Shown: piece by piece, positions 1 to 8,649 of the stretch
Layout: each line of letters opens with the position of its first letter
Numbering within the stretch: the first letter of the stretch is position 1
Source of the DNA: Brachybacterium saurashtrense
GTDB lineage: Bacteria > Actinomycetota > Actinomycetes > Actinomycetales > Dermabacteraceae
DNA: 64,000 nucleotides
Reading direction: 5' to 3'
Assembly (NCBI RefSeq): GCF_003355475.1
Contig: NZ_CP031356.1
Span: 2,914,001-2,978,000 of the forward strand
The notes under the pieces: generated by a model
The model's input: only the letters and a program-made list of their open reading frames with translations
Database searches by the model: none
Told to the model about the DNA's origin: nothing
Position numbers and translations under genes: made by a program

Positions 1-230
1 GGCGCGCCCGCAGCCCGCGGGAGGGCCTGGACGCGCTGCGGGAGCTGGAGGGCGAGCCCGGCCTCGCCCACCACCATCCCTTCCACGCCGCGCTGGCGAT
101 GTTCCACGAGGAGACGGGCCGGCCCGAGCGGGCCGTCGCCGCCTGGCAGCGGGCGCTCGAGCTCGCCGACAACGCCGCGGAGCAGCGTTTCCTCACCGCG
201 CGGCTGGCACGACTGGAGGGTGCTGGCTGA
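1..230 (+). CDS. ECF-type RNA polymerase sigma factor, C-terminal fragment
   Basis: Only the last 75 codons are in the window; the reading frame enters from the left edge and stops at 228-230. The tail reads as a helical repeat region with a pattern such as HPFHAALAMFHEETGRPERA, a Trp-Gln-Arg-Ala-Leu-Glu-Leu segment, then EQRFLTARLARL. This matches the C-terminal domain (DUF6596-type) of large ECF sigma factors of the SigJ/ECF41-42 kind, which replace an anti-sigma factor with an attached regulatory domain. Assignment rests on this tail alone, since the sigma2 and sigma4 regions lie outside the window. Confidence 0.7.
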   Translation, partial: RARSPREGLDALRELEGEPGLAHHHPFHAALAMFHEETGRPERAVAAWQRALELADNAAEQRFLTARLARLEGAG

Positions 231-341
231 GGGCCACCGGGACACCGCGCGGCGGCCCGGCGCAGGAGGGGTCGTGCGGGCCGGCGGAGGTCAGGGTGCC
301 GGCGCGGGCTGGCAGGGGCTCCGGGGCCGACGGCGCCGCCG

Positions 342-758
342 TCAGTCGGCCGCGGGCTTCTTCCCGCCGGAGAGCAGCAGCGCCGCGGCGATCGCCAGCA
401 GCCAGGTGTCCTTCGCGATCGCGGTGCCGTCCTGGGTGGGGCGCACGCCGTCTGCCTCGGTCATCCCGGGGGTGCGCAGGTACATCGACACCATCGAGCC
501 GGAGAAGACGGCCAGGCCCAGCCCGGCGACGCGGGTGGGGACGAAGGGGAGCAGCAGGGAGGCGCCCACGGCGATCTCGCCGTAGCTGAGGAACTTCGCG
601 AACTGCTCGGGGGTGAGCTTCCCCAGCGGCGGGACGCCCTGGGCGGCCATGCCCTGCAGGCCCGCGGCGGCCTCGGCGGGCAGGCCCAGCTTGCCCAGGC
701 CGGAGTTGAGGATGAAGGCGCCGGGGACGGCGCGGAGGATGGCGGTGCTGAGGGACAT
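342..758 (-). CDS. DoxX family membrane protein
   Basis: 138-residue membrane protein with about four hydrophobic segments and the DoxX-like opening ILRAVPGAFILNSGLGKLGL. DoxX-family proteins are small quinone-interacting or redox-associated membrane proteins of uncertain activity. The start at 758 has a GGAGG ribosome site. The leader immediately upstream is unusually AT-rich and contains the imperfect dyad TTGATTGCGTTTTCAA (781-796), a plausible regulator site. Transcribed alone, convergent with the sigma factor gene at the left edge. Confidence 0.85.
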   Translation of the reverse strand: MSLSTAILRAVPGAFILNSGLGKLGLPAEAAAGLQGMAAQGVPPLGKLTPEQFAKFLSYGEIAVGASLLLPFVPTRVAGLGLAVFSGSMVSMYLRTPGMTEADGVRPTQDGTAIAKDTWLLAIAAALLLSGGKKPAAD

Positions 759-780
759 GGGGAGCCTCCGAGGATCGAAT

Positions 781-796
781 TGATTGCGTTTTCAAC
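781..796. promoter_or_regulatory. AT-rich dyad upstream of doxX, possible operator
   Basis: TTGATTGCGTTTTCAA forms an inverted repeat (TTGA...TCAA) about 25 bp upstream of the DoxX start, in an otherwise G+C-rich region. The half-sites resemble those bound by MarR-type regulators. No such regulator is adjacent, so this is inference. Confidence 0.3.
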
Positions 797-802
797 CATA
801 AG

Positions 803-1651
803 TCATCGCGGGGGCGCTGTCGAGGCCCGCGCGAGGATCTCCCCGTGCAGCAGGGCGAACCAGCCGTCCGGCTCCTCCGCCCAGCGGCGGAAGGCGTCGG
901 CCAGCTCCTGCCGCTCCTCGGCCTCCGCCCAGCCCTCCCGCGCGAGCTGGGCGGCGAAGGGCCCGCTCTCGAGGCGGCCCGCGCAGGTCTCCGCCCAGGC
1001 GCGGCGCGCCTCCGGGGTGGCGTGCAGCCAGGTGGAGGCCCCCGGGGTGACGTCCTCGAAGCCCGCCTCCTGCGCCCAGGACAGCAGGCGCCGGCCGGCA
1101 TCCGGGGTGCCGCCGTTGGCGCGGGTCGCGCGCAGGTACAGCTCCCGCCATCGGTCGATGCCGGGGCTCTCGGGGTACCAGCGGAACCCTTCGTAGTCGC
1201 TGTCCCGCACCGCCACGATCCCGCCCGGGCGGGTCAGACGGTGCATCTCGACGAGCGCCTCCACGGGCCCGGGCACGTGCTGCAGCACCTGGTGGGCATG
1301 GACCACGTCGAAGGAGCCGGCCTCCAGCCCGGTGTCCCGGGCGTCGCCCACCCGCACCTCCGCCGCGTGCAGCCCCTGCCGCGCCAGCTCGGCGCAGGTG
1401 AGCGCGGCCGCCTCCTCGGAGACCTCCAGCGCGGTGACGTTCTCGGGGCCGACGATCCGGGCGAGATCCGCGGTGATGGTGCCCGCGCCGCTGCCCACGT
1501 CCAGCAGGCGCTGCCCGGGGCGCAAGTGCGGCAGCAGGTGCGCGGCCGAGTTCTCGGCGGTGCGGGTGCGGTGGCTGTCCAGCACGGCCGCACCGTAGCC
1601 GTGGGTGTAGGCGGGGACGGAGGGCTCGGCGAGGGGCTCGGCGGCAGGCAT
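803..1651 (-). CDS. class I SAM-dependent methyltransferase (UbiE/Methyltransf_11 type)
   Basis: 282 residues. Motif I LLDVGSGAGTITADLA near residues 49-64 binds S-adenosylmethionine. Motif II is the Glu in VTALEVSEEA, and a post-motif FDVVHAHQVLQHVPGP is followed by LTRPGGIVAVRD. This order is typical of UbiE-like enzymes acting on small molecules or quinones; the acceptor cannot be told. The N-terminal YTHGYGAAVLDSHRTRTAENSA is common to this actinobacterial subgroup. It sits between doxX and a FUSC-family gene on the same strand with short gaps, so co-transcription is possible. Confidence 0.85.
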   Translation of the reverse strand: MPAAEPLAEPSVPAYTHGYGAAVLDSHRTRTAENSAAHLLPHLRPGQRLLDVGSGAGTITADLARIVGPENVTALEVSEEAAALTCAELARQGLHAAEVRVGDARDTGLEAGSFDVVHAHQVLQHVPGPVEALVEMHRLTRPGGIVAVRDSDYEGFRWYPESPGIDRWRELYLRATRANGGTPDAGRRLLSWAQEAGFEDVTPGASTWLHATPEARRAWAETCAGRLESGPFAAQLAREGWAEAEERQELADAFRRWAEEPDGWFALLHGEILARASTAPPR

Positions 1652-1718
1652 GCGGCGAGGCTACGAGCCTGCTGCGCGGCGGTCGAGGAGGGTCCGACAG
1701 CCGGGCGGGACAGGGCGT

Positions 1719-2864
1719 TCAGGAGGCGCCGGGGCGACCGGACTCTGCACCCGTCGGCTCCGCCGAGCCGCCGGTGTCCGGCGCCGCGCGCCGCGCCGCC
1801 CACCGGATCCGCAGCGCCCCGGCCAGCACCACGGCGATGCCGGCGACCGCGCCGATCGCGGTCTCGAGCACCCGCGCCTCGAGCAGCGGGCCCACGGGCT
1901 GGGGATGGGCGAGCTGCACCATGAGCAGCGCCAGCGGGGTGATGAACAGCAGCGCGAAGGCGTAGTTGCGCAGCACGTACATCTCGGCGAGGAACTGCAG
2001 CACCACCACCCACACCACCAGCTGCCACGGCTCGCTGGGGAAGGACAGCAGGAAGGCCGTGGTGACCACACCGAGGGCGGTGCCCACCACGCGGTGCAGA
2101 CCGCGCTCCACCTTCAGGGTGCGACCCGGCGCCGAGAGCAGCGCGATCGCGGCGATCTGCGCCCAGTACGGGAACGGCAGGCCGGAGGCGAGACCCAGCA
2201 CCCCGGCGAGACCGGAGGCGAGCGCGAAGGCACCGAACTCGGCGGCGAGCTGGCCGCGGGTCCAGGTCTCCGCGGCGGCGCGGACGTCGGCCCCCGGATG
2301 GCGCTCCCCCGCCCAGTGGCCGAGCAGTCCGAGACCCACGCAGAGGCTCGCGCTGCCCGCCGCCACCGCGAACGCCACCCAGACCGGGGCGGCGGGCGGC
2401 GCGGAGGCGACGGCCGCGACCGCGAACAGCGGGAACACCGCCCCGCCGGGCTTCAGGCCGCGCGCGAGCACGAAGGCCGCGGCGAGACCCGCGACCACCG
2501 AACCGACCAGCAGCGTCATCCACGACTCCACCGGCGCGCTCAGCGACTCGCCGAGCCGGGCGAGCGCCGCCCCGGCGGTGACGCACAGCGTGAGCATCGC
2601 CCCCGCCGTGACCTGGCGGCGGAAGCGCAGTCGAGTGGGCTCGTACCGGGAGTAGATGCCGGTGAACGCACCGAAGCCCGCGAACATCGCCCACTCGAGG
2701 CGACCGGTGAGCAGCAGCGCCAGCAGCGGGAGCGCGAGGCCCAGCGCGATGCGGAGGGCGGGGATGTGGTCCACCCGGCTGGGGCCGAGGCTCAGCAGGC
2801 GCCGGCCGGAGTCCTGCAGGCGCTGCCGGGGAGTGGGGGCGGGGCGGGATCCGGGCTGGGGCAC
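1719..2864 (-). CDS. FUSC-like (aromatic acid exporter type) integral membrane protein
   Basis: 381 residues with two blocks of hydrophobic helices separated by a short soluble loop, the FUSC/YccS/ArAE half-repeat layout. The first block begins ALRIALGLALPLLALLLTGR followed by WAMFAGFGAFTGIY. The second contains LRNYAFALLFITPLALLMVQ, a signature of the second FUSC module. Family members are putative efflux permeases for aromatic acids or stress-related metabolites. The substrate cannot be inferred. It is divergent from the NCS1 permease at 3006. Confidence 0.8.
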   Translation of the reverse strand: MPQPGSRPAPTPRQRLQDSGRRLLSLGPSRVDHIPALRIALGLALPLLALLLTGRLEWAMFAGFGAFTGIYSRYEPTRLRFRRQVTAGAMLTLCVTAGAALARLGESLSAPVESWMTLLVGSVVAGLAAAFVLARGLKPGGAVFPLFAVAAVASAPPAAPVWVAFAVAAGSASLCVGLGLLGHWAGERHPGADVRAAAETWTRGQLAAEFGAFALASGLAGVLGLASGLPFPYWAQIAAIALLSAPGRTLKVERGLHRVVGTALGVVTTAFLLSFPSEPWQLVVWVVVLQFLAEMYVLRNYAFALLFITPLALLMVQLAHPQPVGPLLEARVLETAIGAVAGIAVVLAGALRIRWAARRAAPDTGGSAEPTGAESGRPGAS

Positions 2865-3005
2865 ACCGCCACACTATTCCCGTTCCGGCGCGGCCCCTCC
2901 GCCCACCGCCGGCCTCCCCGGCGCGCGGCGCGCGACCGTGGGAGACTTCACCCCAGAGCCGTCCCTCCCGCCCGGCCGCGCCGGGCCCACCTCCCCGGAG
3001 CAGCC

Positions 3006-4493
3006 ATGACCTCGCCCGAGAGCACCGCCGCCGCGCCCGTGGGCGGCGCCGGCATCATCGAGACCGCCGGCATCGAGATCATCGCCGAGTCGGAGCGCAC
3101 CGCCCGTCCGCGGGATCTGTTCTGGCCCTGGTTCGCCGCGAACGTCTCCGTGTTCGGCATGAGCTACGGCTCCTGGGTGCTGGGCTTCGGCATCTCCTTC
3201 TGGCAGGCCGCGGTGGTCTCCACGCTCGGGATCGTGGTCTCGTTCCTGCTGTGCGGGCTGATCGCGATCGCCGGCAAGCGCGGCTCCGCCCCCACGATGG
3301 TGCTCTCCCGCGCCGCGTTCGGCGTGCACGGCCAGAAGGTGCCGGGGATCGTCTCCTGGCTCACCTCGATCGGCTGGGAGACGTTCCTGGCGATCATGGC
3401 GGTGCTGGCCACCGCCACCGTGATCACCCAGCTGGGCGGGGACGGGCAGAGCACCGCGCTGCGGGTGATCGCCACCGTGATCGTGGCGGCGCTGATCGTC
3501 ACCGCCTCGGTGCTGGGCTATCACACGATCATGAAGCTCCAGTCGGTGCTCACCTGGATTACGGGCGCGGTGACGATCCTGTACGTGGCACTCACGCTGG
3601 ACCACATCGACCTCGCCGCCGTGATGGCGCAGCCCGGCGGCAGCCCCGGCCAGGTGATCGGCGCGCTGGTGATGGTGATGACGGGCTTCGGTCTGGGCTG
3701 GATCAACATCGCCGCGGACTGGTCGCGGTACCAGTCCCGCACCGCCTCCGACGGCGCGATCGTCGCCTGGAACACGCTCGGCGGCTCCCTCGCCCCGGTG
3801 CTGCTGGTGCTGTTCGGCACCCTGCTGGCCGGCTCTGACCCGGCGCTGTTCGACGCCGTCGCGGCCGATCCGATCGGGGCGCTGGCGGCGCTGCTGCCGG
3901 TGTGGGTGCTGGTGCCGTTCCTGCTCGCGGCCGTGCTCGCGCTGGTCTCCGGCGCGGTGCTGGGCATCTACTCCTCGGGGCTGACGCTGCTGAGCCTCGG
4001 CATCGACATCCCCCGCCCCGCGGCCGCCGCGATCGACGGGCTGATCCTCACCGCCGGCACCATCTGGGTGGTCTTCTTCGCCACCGACTTCCTGGGCCCC
4101 TTCCAGAGCTTCCTCCTCACCCTGGGCGTGCCGCTCGCCTCCTGGGCGGGGATCCTCATCGCCGACATCCTCACCCGCCGCGCGGACTACGACGAGCAGG
4201 CGCTGTTCGACGCCCGCGGCCGCTACGGCGCCTGGGACCTCACCTCCATCGCGACGATGGCGGTCGCCTCCGTGATCGGCTGGGGGCTGGTGATCAACCA
4301 GTTCGCCGAGGCCGCCCCGTGGAACAACTGGCAGGGCTACCTGCTGTTCCTGGTGGGCGGCCGCGAGGGCGACTGGGCCTACGCCAACCTGGGCGTGTTC
4401 GTGGCGCTGGTGCTCTCCTTCGCGGTGTGCCTGGTGGCGCGGCGCGGCCGGATCCGGGCACAGGAGGAGGGGGCCGCGGCGCGCGGCGTGTGA
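3006..4493 (+). CDS. NCS1 family purine/pyrimidine/hydantoin-type permease (cytosine permease-like)
   Basis: 495 residues, about 12 transmembrane segments. The N-terminal segment PRDLFWPWFAANVSVFGMSY and the following GxxSAPTMVLSRAAFGVHG stretch are diagnostic of NCS1 (CodB/PurP/allantoin permease) proteins. The frame stays open for 1.3 kb upstream, but the ATG at 3006 has a GGAG ribosome site and begins the conserved domain after about 30 variable residues. The next gene is a cysteine hydrolase, so uptake of a nitrogen compound such as cytosine, allantoin or a hydantoin for amide cleavage is a reasonable inference; the exact substrate is open. Confidence 0.85.
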   Translation: MTSPESTAAAPVGGAGIIETAGIEIIAESERTARPRDLFWPWFAANVSVFGMSYGSWVLGFGISFWQAAVVSTLGIVVSFLLCGLIAIAGKRGSAPTMVLSRAAFGVHGQKVPGIVSWLTSIGWETFLAIMAVLATATVITQLGGDGQSTALRVIATVIVAALIVTASVLGYHTIMKLQSVLTWITGAVTILYVALTLDHIDLAAVMAQPGGSPGQVIGALVMVMTGFGLGWINIAADWSRYQSRTASDGAIVAWNTLGGSLAPVLLVLFGTLLAGSDPALFDAVAADPIGALAALLPVWVLVPFLLAAVLALVSGAVLGIYSSGLTLLSLGIDIPRPAAAAIDGLILTAGTIWVVFFATDFLGPFQSFLLTLGVPLASWAGILIADILTRRADYDEQALFDARGRYGAWDLTSIATMAVASVIGWGLVINQFAEAAPWNNWQGYLLFLVGGREGDWAYANLGVFVALVLSFAVCLVARRGRIRAQEEGAAARGV

Positions 4494-4524
4494 CCCGAGC
4501 TCGCGCGCGCCGTACAGTGCCCGC

Positions 4525-5106
4525 ATGAGCACCGCCGCCCCCGCCCCGTGGCTCCTGGTCGTCGATGCGCAGCGGATCTTCGCCGATCCCGCCTCCGACT
4601 GGGCCTCCCCCGCCTTCCCCGCCGCGATGGAACGGATCGCCCACCTCGCCGAGCACCTGGGCCGTGAGCGCACCGTGCTCACGCGCTGGCTGCCCACGGC
4701 GGACAGGGACACCGCCTGGGGCGAGTACTTCCGCGCCTGGCCCTTCGCGGACGTCCCCGCCACCGACCCGCTCTACGCGCTGGTCCCGCAGGCACGCGAT
4801 CTCTCCGCCCGCCCCGCCGTGGACGAGCCCACCTTCGGCAAGTGGGGCCCGCAGCTGGCGGGGACCGTGGGGCGCGCCCCGGAGCTGCTGGTCACCGGGG
4901 TCTCCACGGACTGCTGCGTGCTCACCACCGTGCTGGCCGCGGCGGACGCCGGCGCGCACGTCACCGTGGTCACCGACGCCTGCGCGGCCTCGACCGAGGA
5001 GAACGGCGCGGCGGCCCTGCACACCATGAGCCTGTTCGCGCCGCAGGTGCGGTTGCGGACCACCGCGCAGGTGCTCGAGCGCCTGCGCCAGTCGAAGGAG
5101 GGATGA
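4525..5106 (+). CDS. isochorismatase-like cysteine hydrolase
   Basis: 193 residues. The catalytic triad of the isochorismatase/nicotinamidase fold is visible: Asp in LLVVDAQRIF (residue 14), Lys in TFGKWGPQL (about 112) and the nucleophile Cys in TGVSTDCCVLTTVLAA (about 131-132). Family members hydrolyse amides such as nicotinamide, ureidoacrylate or N-carbamoyl compounds. It lies 31 bp after the NCS1 permease and overlaps the next gene by 4 bp (ATGA), so the three form a coupled unit. The permease context favours a nucleobase or hydantoin breakdown role over isochorismate. Confidence 0.85.
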   Translation: MSTAAPAPWLLVVDAQRIFADPASDWASPAFPAAMERIAHLAEHLGRERTVLTRWLPTADRDTAWGEYFRAWPFADVPATDPLYALVPQARDLSARPAVDEPTFGKWGPQLAGTVGRAPELLVTGVSTDCCVLTTVLAAADAGAHVTVVTDACAASTEENGAAALHTMSLFAPQVRLRTTAQVLERLRQSKEG

Positions 5107-5339
5107 CGATGGCGGGCGATCAGCCGGTCTGGGCCGTCGCCGGGGAGAAGACGGTCACCTGCGGGCACTGCGGCCAGGGATGGTTCTGGCACCGCCGGGC
5201 GGTGATGAGCAGCAGCACCGCCTCGATGTTCGGGGTGGACGCGTTCAGCCCGGAGGCCGCGCTGCTGTCCTGCACCGCCTGCGGGCGGATCGAGCTCTTC
5301 GAGCCGCGGGCGCTGACCCTCCGGCACCCGGAGGGCTGA
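5103..5339 (+). CDS. small zinc-ribbon protein
   Basis: 78 residues. The start ATG (5103) overlaps the stop of the hydrolase gene in an ATGA, so it is translationally coupled. Two CxxC pairs, VTCGHCGQGWF and LSCTACGRIELF, about 38 residues apart, give a four-Cys zinc ribbon like that of YfgJ/zinc-finger accessory proteins. No membrane segment or catalytic motif is seen. Its role is unknown; coupling suggests it serves the permease/hydrolase pair. Confidence 0.7.
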   Translation: MTMAGDQPVWAVAGEKTVTCGHCGQGWFWHRRAVMSSSTASMFGVDAFSPEAALLSCTACGRIELFEPRALTLRHPEG

Positions 5340-5398
5340 GCGGCCCGTCGGCCGAAAACCGCTGGCCGTGGTCGCAGGCGGGCCCTACCGTCGAGGCC

Positions 5399-6196
5399 AT
5401 GCACACCGCCACCACCCGGCCCACCGCCGCCCCGCTGCCCCGCACCGCCCTGCTCACCGGCGTGGGACGCCGCCGCGGGATCGGTGCCGCGATCGCCCGC
5501 GGCCTCGCCGCGGACGGCTACGACCTCGCGCTGAGCTACCACGCCCCCTACGACCGGCGTGTGCTGGGCGAGGACGCCGACGTGGAGCTGCTCGCCGAGG
5601 AGCTGCGCGCGCAGGGCCGACGTGTGGTGCTGCTGCCGGGCGATCTGGCCGATCCCGCCGTCCCGGGCGAGGTGGTGGGCGCGGCCCGGGAGGCGCTCGG
5701 CACCCTCGGCGCGCTCGTGACCTGCCACTGCGAGTCCGTGGACTCCTCGATCCTGGACACCACGGTGGAGAGCTTCGACCGCCACTACGCGGTCAACGTG
5801 CGCGCCACCTGGCTGCTGCTGCGGGCCTTCGCGGAGCAGGTCGAGGAGGGCACCGACACCCCCGGCGGGTCGATGATCGCGCTGACCAGCGATCACACCG
5901 TGCACAACCTGCCCTACGGCGCCACCAAGGGGGCGCTGGACAGGGTGGTGCTGGCCGGCACCCACGAGCTCGCCGGCCGCGGGATCCGCACCAACGTGCT
6001 CAACCCCGGCCCGATCGACACCGGCTGGATGGACGAGACGGTGCGGGCCGCCTGCGCGGCGCAGATGCCGGGCGGGCAGCTGGCCGGCCCGGACACCGTC
6101 GCGGACCTGGTGCGCTTCCTGCTCTCGGAGCGGGGCGCGTGGATCCGCGGCCAGCTGCTGAACTCCAACGGCGGGTTCGCGACCCCGGCGGTGTGA
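5399..6196 (+). CDS. SDR family NAD(P)-dependent oxidoreductase
   Basis: 265 residues, Rossmann fold. The cofactor loop is TGVGRRRGIGAAIARGLA near residue 20, of the divergent GxGxRxGIG type. The catalytic region is IALTSDHTVHNLPYGATKGAL, giving Ser and the YxxxK pair; FxNVLNPGPIDTGWMDE follows. The motif N-A-G is replaced by TCHCES, as in the 3-ketoacyl reductase-like FabG4-type branch often annotated for antibiotic tailoring or unknown reductases. Start ATG at 5399 is preceded by GAGG. It stands alone, with its 3' end 18 bp from the convergent terC-like gene. Confidence 0.8.
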   Translation: MHTATTRPTAAPLPRTALLTGVGRRRGIGAAIARGLAADGYDLALSYHAPYDRRVLGEDADVELLAEELRAQGRRVVLLPGDLADPAVPGEVVGAAREALGTLGALVTCHCESVDSSILDTTVESFDRHYAVNVRATWLLLRAFAEQVEEGTDTPGGSMIALTSDHTVHNLPYGATKGALDRVVLAGTHELAGRGIRTNVLNPGPIDTGWMDETVRAACAAQMPGGQLAGPDTVADLVRFLLSERGAWIRGQLLNSNGGFATPAV

Positions 6197-6214
6197 GCGC
6201 GAGGGCCGCCGCGG

Positions 6215-7201
6215 TCACGGGGCGACGCGCTCGCGCCGGTTCTTCCGGCCCGCCGCGATCACCGAGGCGATCACCGAGGCTCCCATCGCGACCACGATGA
6301 AGCTCAGCGACAGCCAGATCGGCACCTCGGGGATGCGCTGCAGCACGGAGAAGCCGGGCACGAAGCCGAGCGGCGCCTCGTGGATCGCGTGGATCAGCAG
6401 CTTCACACCGATGAAGCCCAGCACCGCCGCGATGCCGTAGTGCAGGTATGCCAGGCGGTCCAGCATCCCGCCCAGGAGGAAGTACAGCTGGCGCAGACCC
6501 ATCAGCGCGAAGATGTTCGCGGTGAACACCAGGAACGGGTTGCGGGTCACGCCGAAGATGGCGGGGATCGAGTCCAGCGCGAACATCACGTCGGTGATGC
6601 CCAGGGTGAGGAACACCAGCAGCAGCGGGGTGAACACCGTCCGGCCGTCCACCACGGTGCGCAGCCTGTTCTCGTCGTAGTGCTCGGAGACGGGGATGAC
6701 CCGGCGCACCAGGCGCATGATCCAGGAGTCGGCGCCGTCGTCCTCGTCCTCGAAGGCCTGCTTCCACGCCGTCCACAGCAGGAACAGCCCGAACAGGTAG
6801 AAGATCGCCGTGAAGTGCTCGATGATCACGGCGCCGGCGAGGATGAACAGGCCGCGCGCGATGAGCGCGATGATGATGCCCACCATCAGCGCTTCCTGCT
6901 GGTACTTCCGCGGCACCCCGAACTTCGTCATGATCAGGATGAACACGAAGAGGTTGTCGATGCTCAGCGAGTACTCCAGCAGCCAGCCGGTGACGAACTC
7001 GCTGGCCGGCTCCCGGCCGCCCACGAACAGCAGCACCACCGCGAACACCAGCGCCAGGCCCACGTAGAAGCCGATCCACGCCGCGCACTCCTTCATGGAG
7101 GGCAGGTGGGGGCGCTTGATCACGAGCAGGAGATCGGCGAGCAGGATCGCGCAGAGCACGATCAGCGCGGTGATCTCGAAGCCGAGGTGCAGTTCTCCCA
7201 T
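6215..7201 (-). CDS. TerC/Alx family membrane protein
   Basis: 328 residues with about seven or more transmembrane segments. The TerC signature WLLEYSLSIDNLFVFILIM and the later TDVMFALDSIPAIFGVTRNP are both present, supplying the conserved acidic residues within membrane helices. Family members take part in manganese export or metallation of exported proteins and in tellurite resistance. A manganese riboswitch often precedes such genes, but I see no convincing copy in 7202-7330. Confidence 0.9.
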   Translation of the reverse strand: MGELHLGFEITALIVLCAILLADLLLVIKRPHLPSMKECAAWIGFYVGLALVFAVVLLFVGGREPASEFVTGWLLEYSLSIDNLFVFILIMTKFGVPRKYQQEALMVGIIIALIARGLFILAGAVIIEHFTAIFYLFGLFLLWTAWKQAFEDEDDGADSWIMRLVRRVIPVSEHYDENRLRTVVDGRTVFTPLLLVFLTLGITDVMFALDSIPAIFGVTRNPFLVFTANIFALMGLRQLYFLLGGMLDRLAYLHYGIAAVLGFIGVKLLIHAIHEAPLGFVPGFSVLQRIPEVPIWLSLSFIVVAMGASVIASVIAAGRKNRRERVAP

Positions 7202-7330
7202 GAGACGTCCTTCAGCGAGGGGGCGGAGCGGGGCGGGGCCGCCCCGCGCCGCGGGCGCGGGAGGAGGCGGCGCTTCTCAGGTTAACCCTCGGCCCGGCGA
7301 CCGGCCCTCGGCGCCGCCGTGAGCTCACGC

Positions 7331-8593
7331 TCATCGGCGCCCGGGACGGACCCCGACCTCCTGCCAGGCGTCCTCGACCGCGCGGTACGCCGAGGAGCCC
7401 TGGCCATGGCGGTCCGCGGCGACGGCGAGGGTGGCGGCGGCGAAGGTCGCGAAGTCGGCGTCCTTGGGCAGCCCGGAGCCCGTCAGCGCCTCGTACCACA
7501 GCGGCCCCGCCCCCTCCCACGACGTGCCGCCGATCCCGGTCGCCGCCAGGAAGAACGCCCGGTTGGGGATGCCGGAGTTGATGTGCACGCCGCCGTTGTC
7601 GTTCTCCTCGTCGTGCGGGAGATCGGCGTAGTGCTCCATGGAGGCGGGCTGGGGATCGGTGCCCAGCACGGGGTCGTCGTAGGCGGTGCCGGGCGCTTTC
7701 ATCGAGCGCAGCGCCACGCCCTGGACCCGCTCGGTGAACAGGCCCTCGCCGATCAGCCAGTCCGCCTCCTCGGCGCTCTGGCCCAGCAGGCGCTGCTTCA
7801 CCATCGCACCGGCGCAGTCCGCGATCGACTCGTGCAGCGCCCCGGGCTGGGCCACGTAGATCAGTCCCGCCGTGTACTGCACGACCCCGTGGGTGAGCTC
7901 GTGGCCGATCACGTCCACGGCGTTCGTGAAGGAGCGGAAGTGCACCCCGTCGCCGTCGCCGAAGATCATCTGCTCCCCGTCCCAGAAGGCGTTGAGGAAG
8001 TCCTGGCCGTAGTGGACCGTGGCGATCAGCCCCATGCCCCGGTCGTCGAGGGAGTCGCGGGAGAAGGCCTGGTGATAGAGCTCCCAGGTGGCCCCGAGGC
8101 CGTCGTAGGCCTCGTCGGCGGAGTCGTCCCCCGTCGGCGCCCCGCCCTCCCCGCGCACCAGAGCGCCGGGCAGGGCGGTGCCGCCGCCGGCGTCGTGGAT
8201 GCTGCGCCGCGGGCCGAGGCCCCGGGCGGCGGCGGTCACGGCGTCGTGCGGCACGGCCGACGGCGGCGCACCCTCCCCCGTCATGGGCCGCGGGCCGCGC
8301 AGGCGCTGCTGGAGATGGGGCGGGACCAGTCCGGCGGCCGTGCTCGGCGGGCCGACGCGACCGGTGCGCACCGCGCGCACCTCGCGGCTGCGGGCGACCA
8401 GCCGGCCGATCTCGAGCGTGCGCGCGGCCGCCGCGGCGCCGCCGGCCCGGTCGACTCCCTCGCCGCCGTCGCGCGCGTCGATCCCGTCGGGCCCCTCGCC
8501 CGCCGAGGCCGTCTCCGCCCGGGCGATCTGCCGCAGCAGATGGGGAGGAACGATGCCGCAGGCGGTGTGAGGCGCGTCTCTTCCGGTGTGCAT
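7331..8593 (-). CDS. protealysin-like M4 metallopeptidase
   Basis: 420 residues without signal peptide. Zinc site: HELTH at residues 231-235, third ligand Glu255 in ALHESIADC, and the catalytic histidine in GGVHINSGIPNRAF. The N terminus has the protealysin pro-region opening CGIVPPHLLRQIA (residues 12-24). A second copy, GLVPPHLQQRL, appears at residues 88-98. Protealysin-type enzymes mature by removing this short propeptide and may be exported without a signal. The ATG at 8593 was chosen because it starts the conserved propeptide; a longer frame to 8653 would overlap the hutH end. No adjacent gene resembles the emfourin inhibitor. Confidence 0.9.
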   Translation of the reverse strand: MHTGRDAPHTACGIVPPHLLRQIARAETASAGEGPDGIDARDGGEGVDRAGGAAAAARTLEIGRLVARSREVRAVRTGRVGPPSTAAGLVPPHLQQRLRGPRPMTGEGAPPSAVPHDAVTAAARGLGPRRSIHDAGGGTALPGALVRGEGGAPTGDDSADEAYDGLGATWELYHQAFSRDSLDDRGMGLIATVHYGQDFLNAFWDGEQMIFGDGDGVHFRSFTNAVDVIGHELTHGVVQYTAGLIYVAQPGALHESIADCAGAMVKQRLLGQSAEEADWLIGEGLFTERVQGVALRSMKAPGTAYDDPVLGTDPQPASMEHYADLPHDEENDNGGVHINSGIPNRAFFLAATGIGGTSWEGAGPLWYEALTGSGLPKDADFATFAAATLAVAADRHGQGSSAYRAVEDAWQEVGVRPGRR

Positions 8594-8649
8594 GGCCCCA
8601 CTATGGACCCGGGGCCGGACGCACGGAAGGGCGCCCGGCCCGGCGGGCC

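Noticed and set aside
1650-3005. 450-codon in-frame extension of the NCS1 permease
   Set aside because: The extension is antisense to the FUSC-like gene and lacks family similarity; the ATG at 3006 has a ribosome site.
4525-5106. Siderophore isochorismatase
   Set aside because: No siderophore genes are nearby; coupling to an NCS1 permease favours nitrogen-compound hydrolysis.
7202-7330. Manganese (yybP-ykoY) riboswitch before the TerC gene
   Set aside because: I could not find the conserved loop sequences; only a GC-rich leader is visible.
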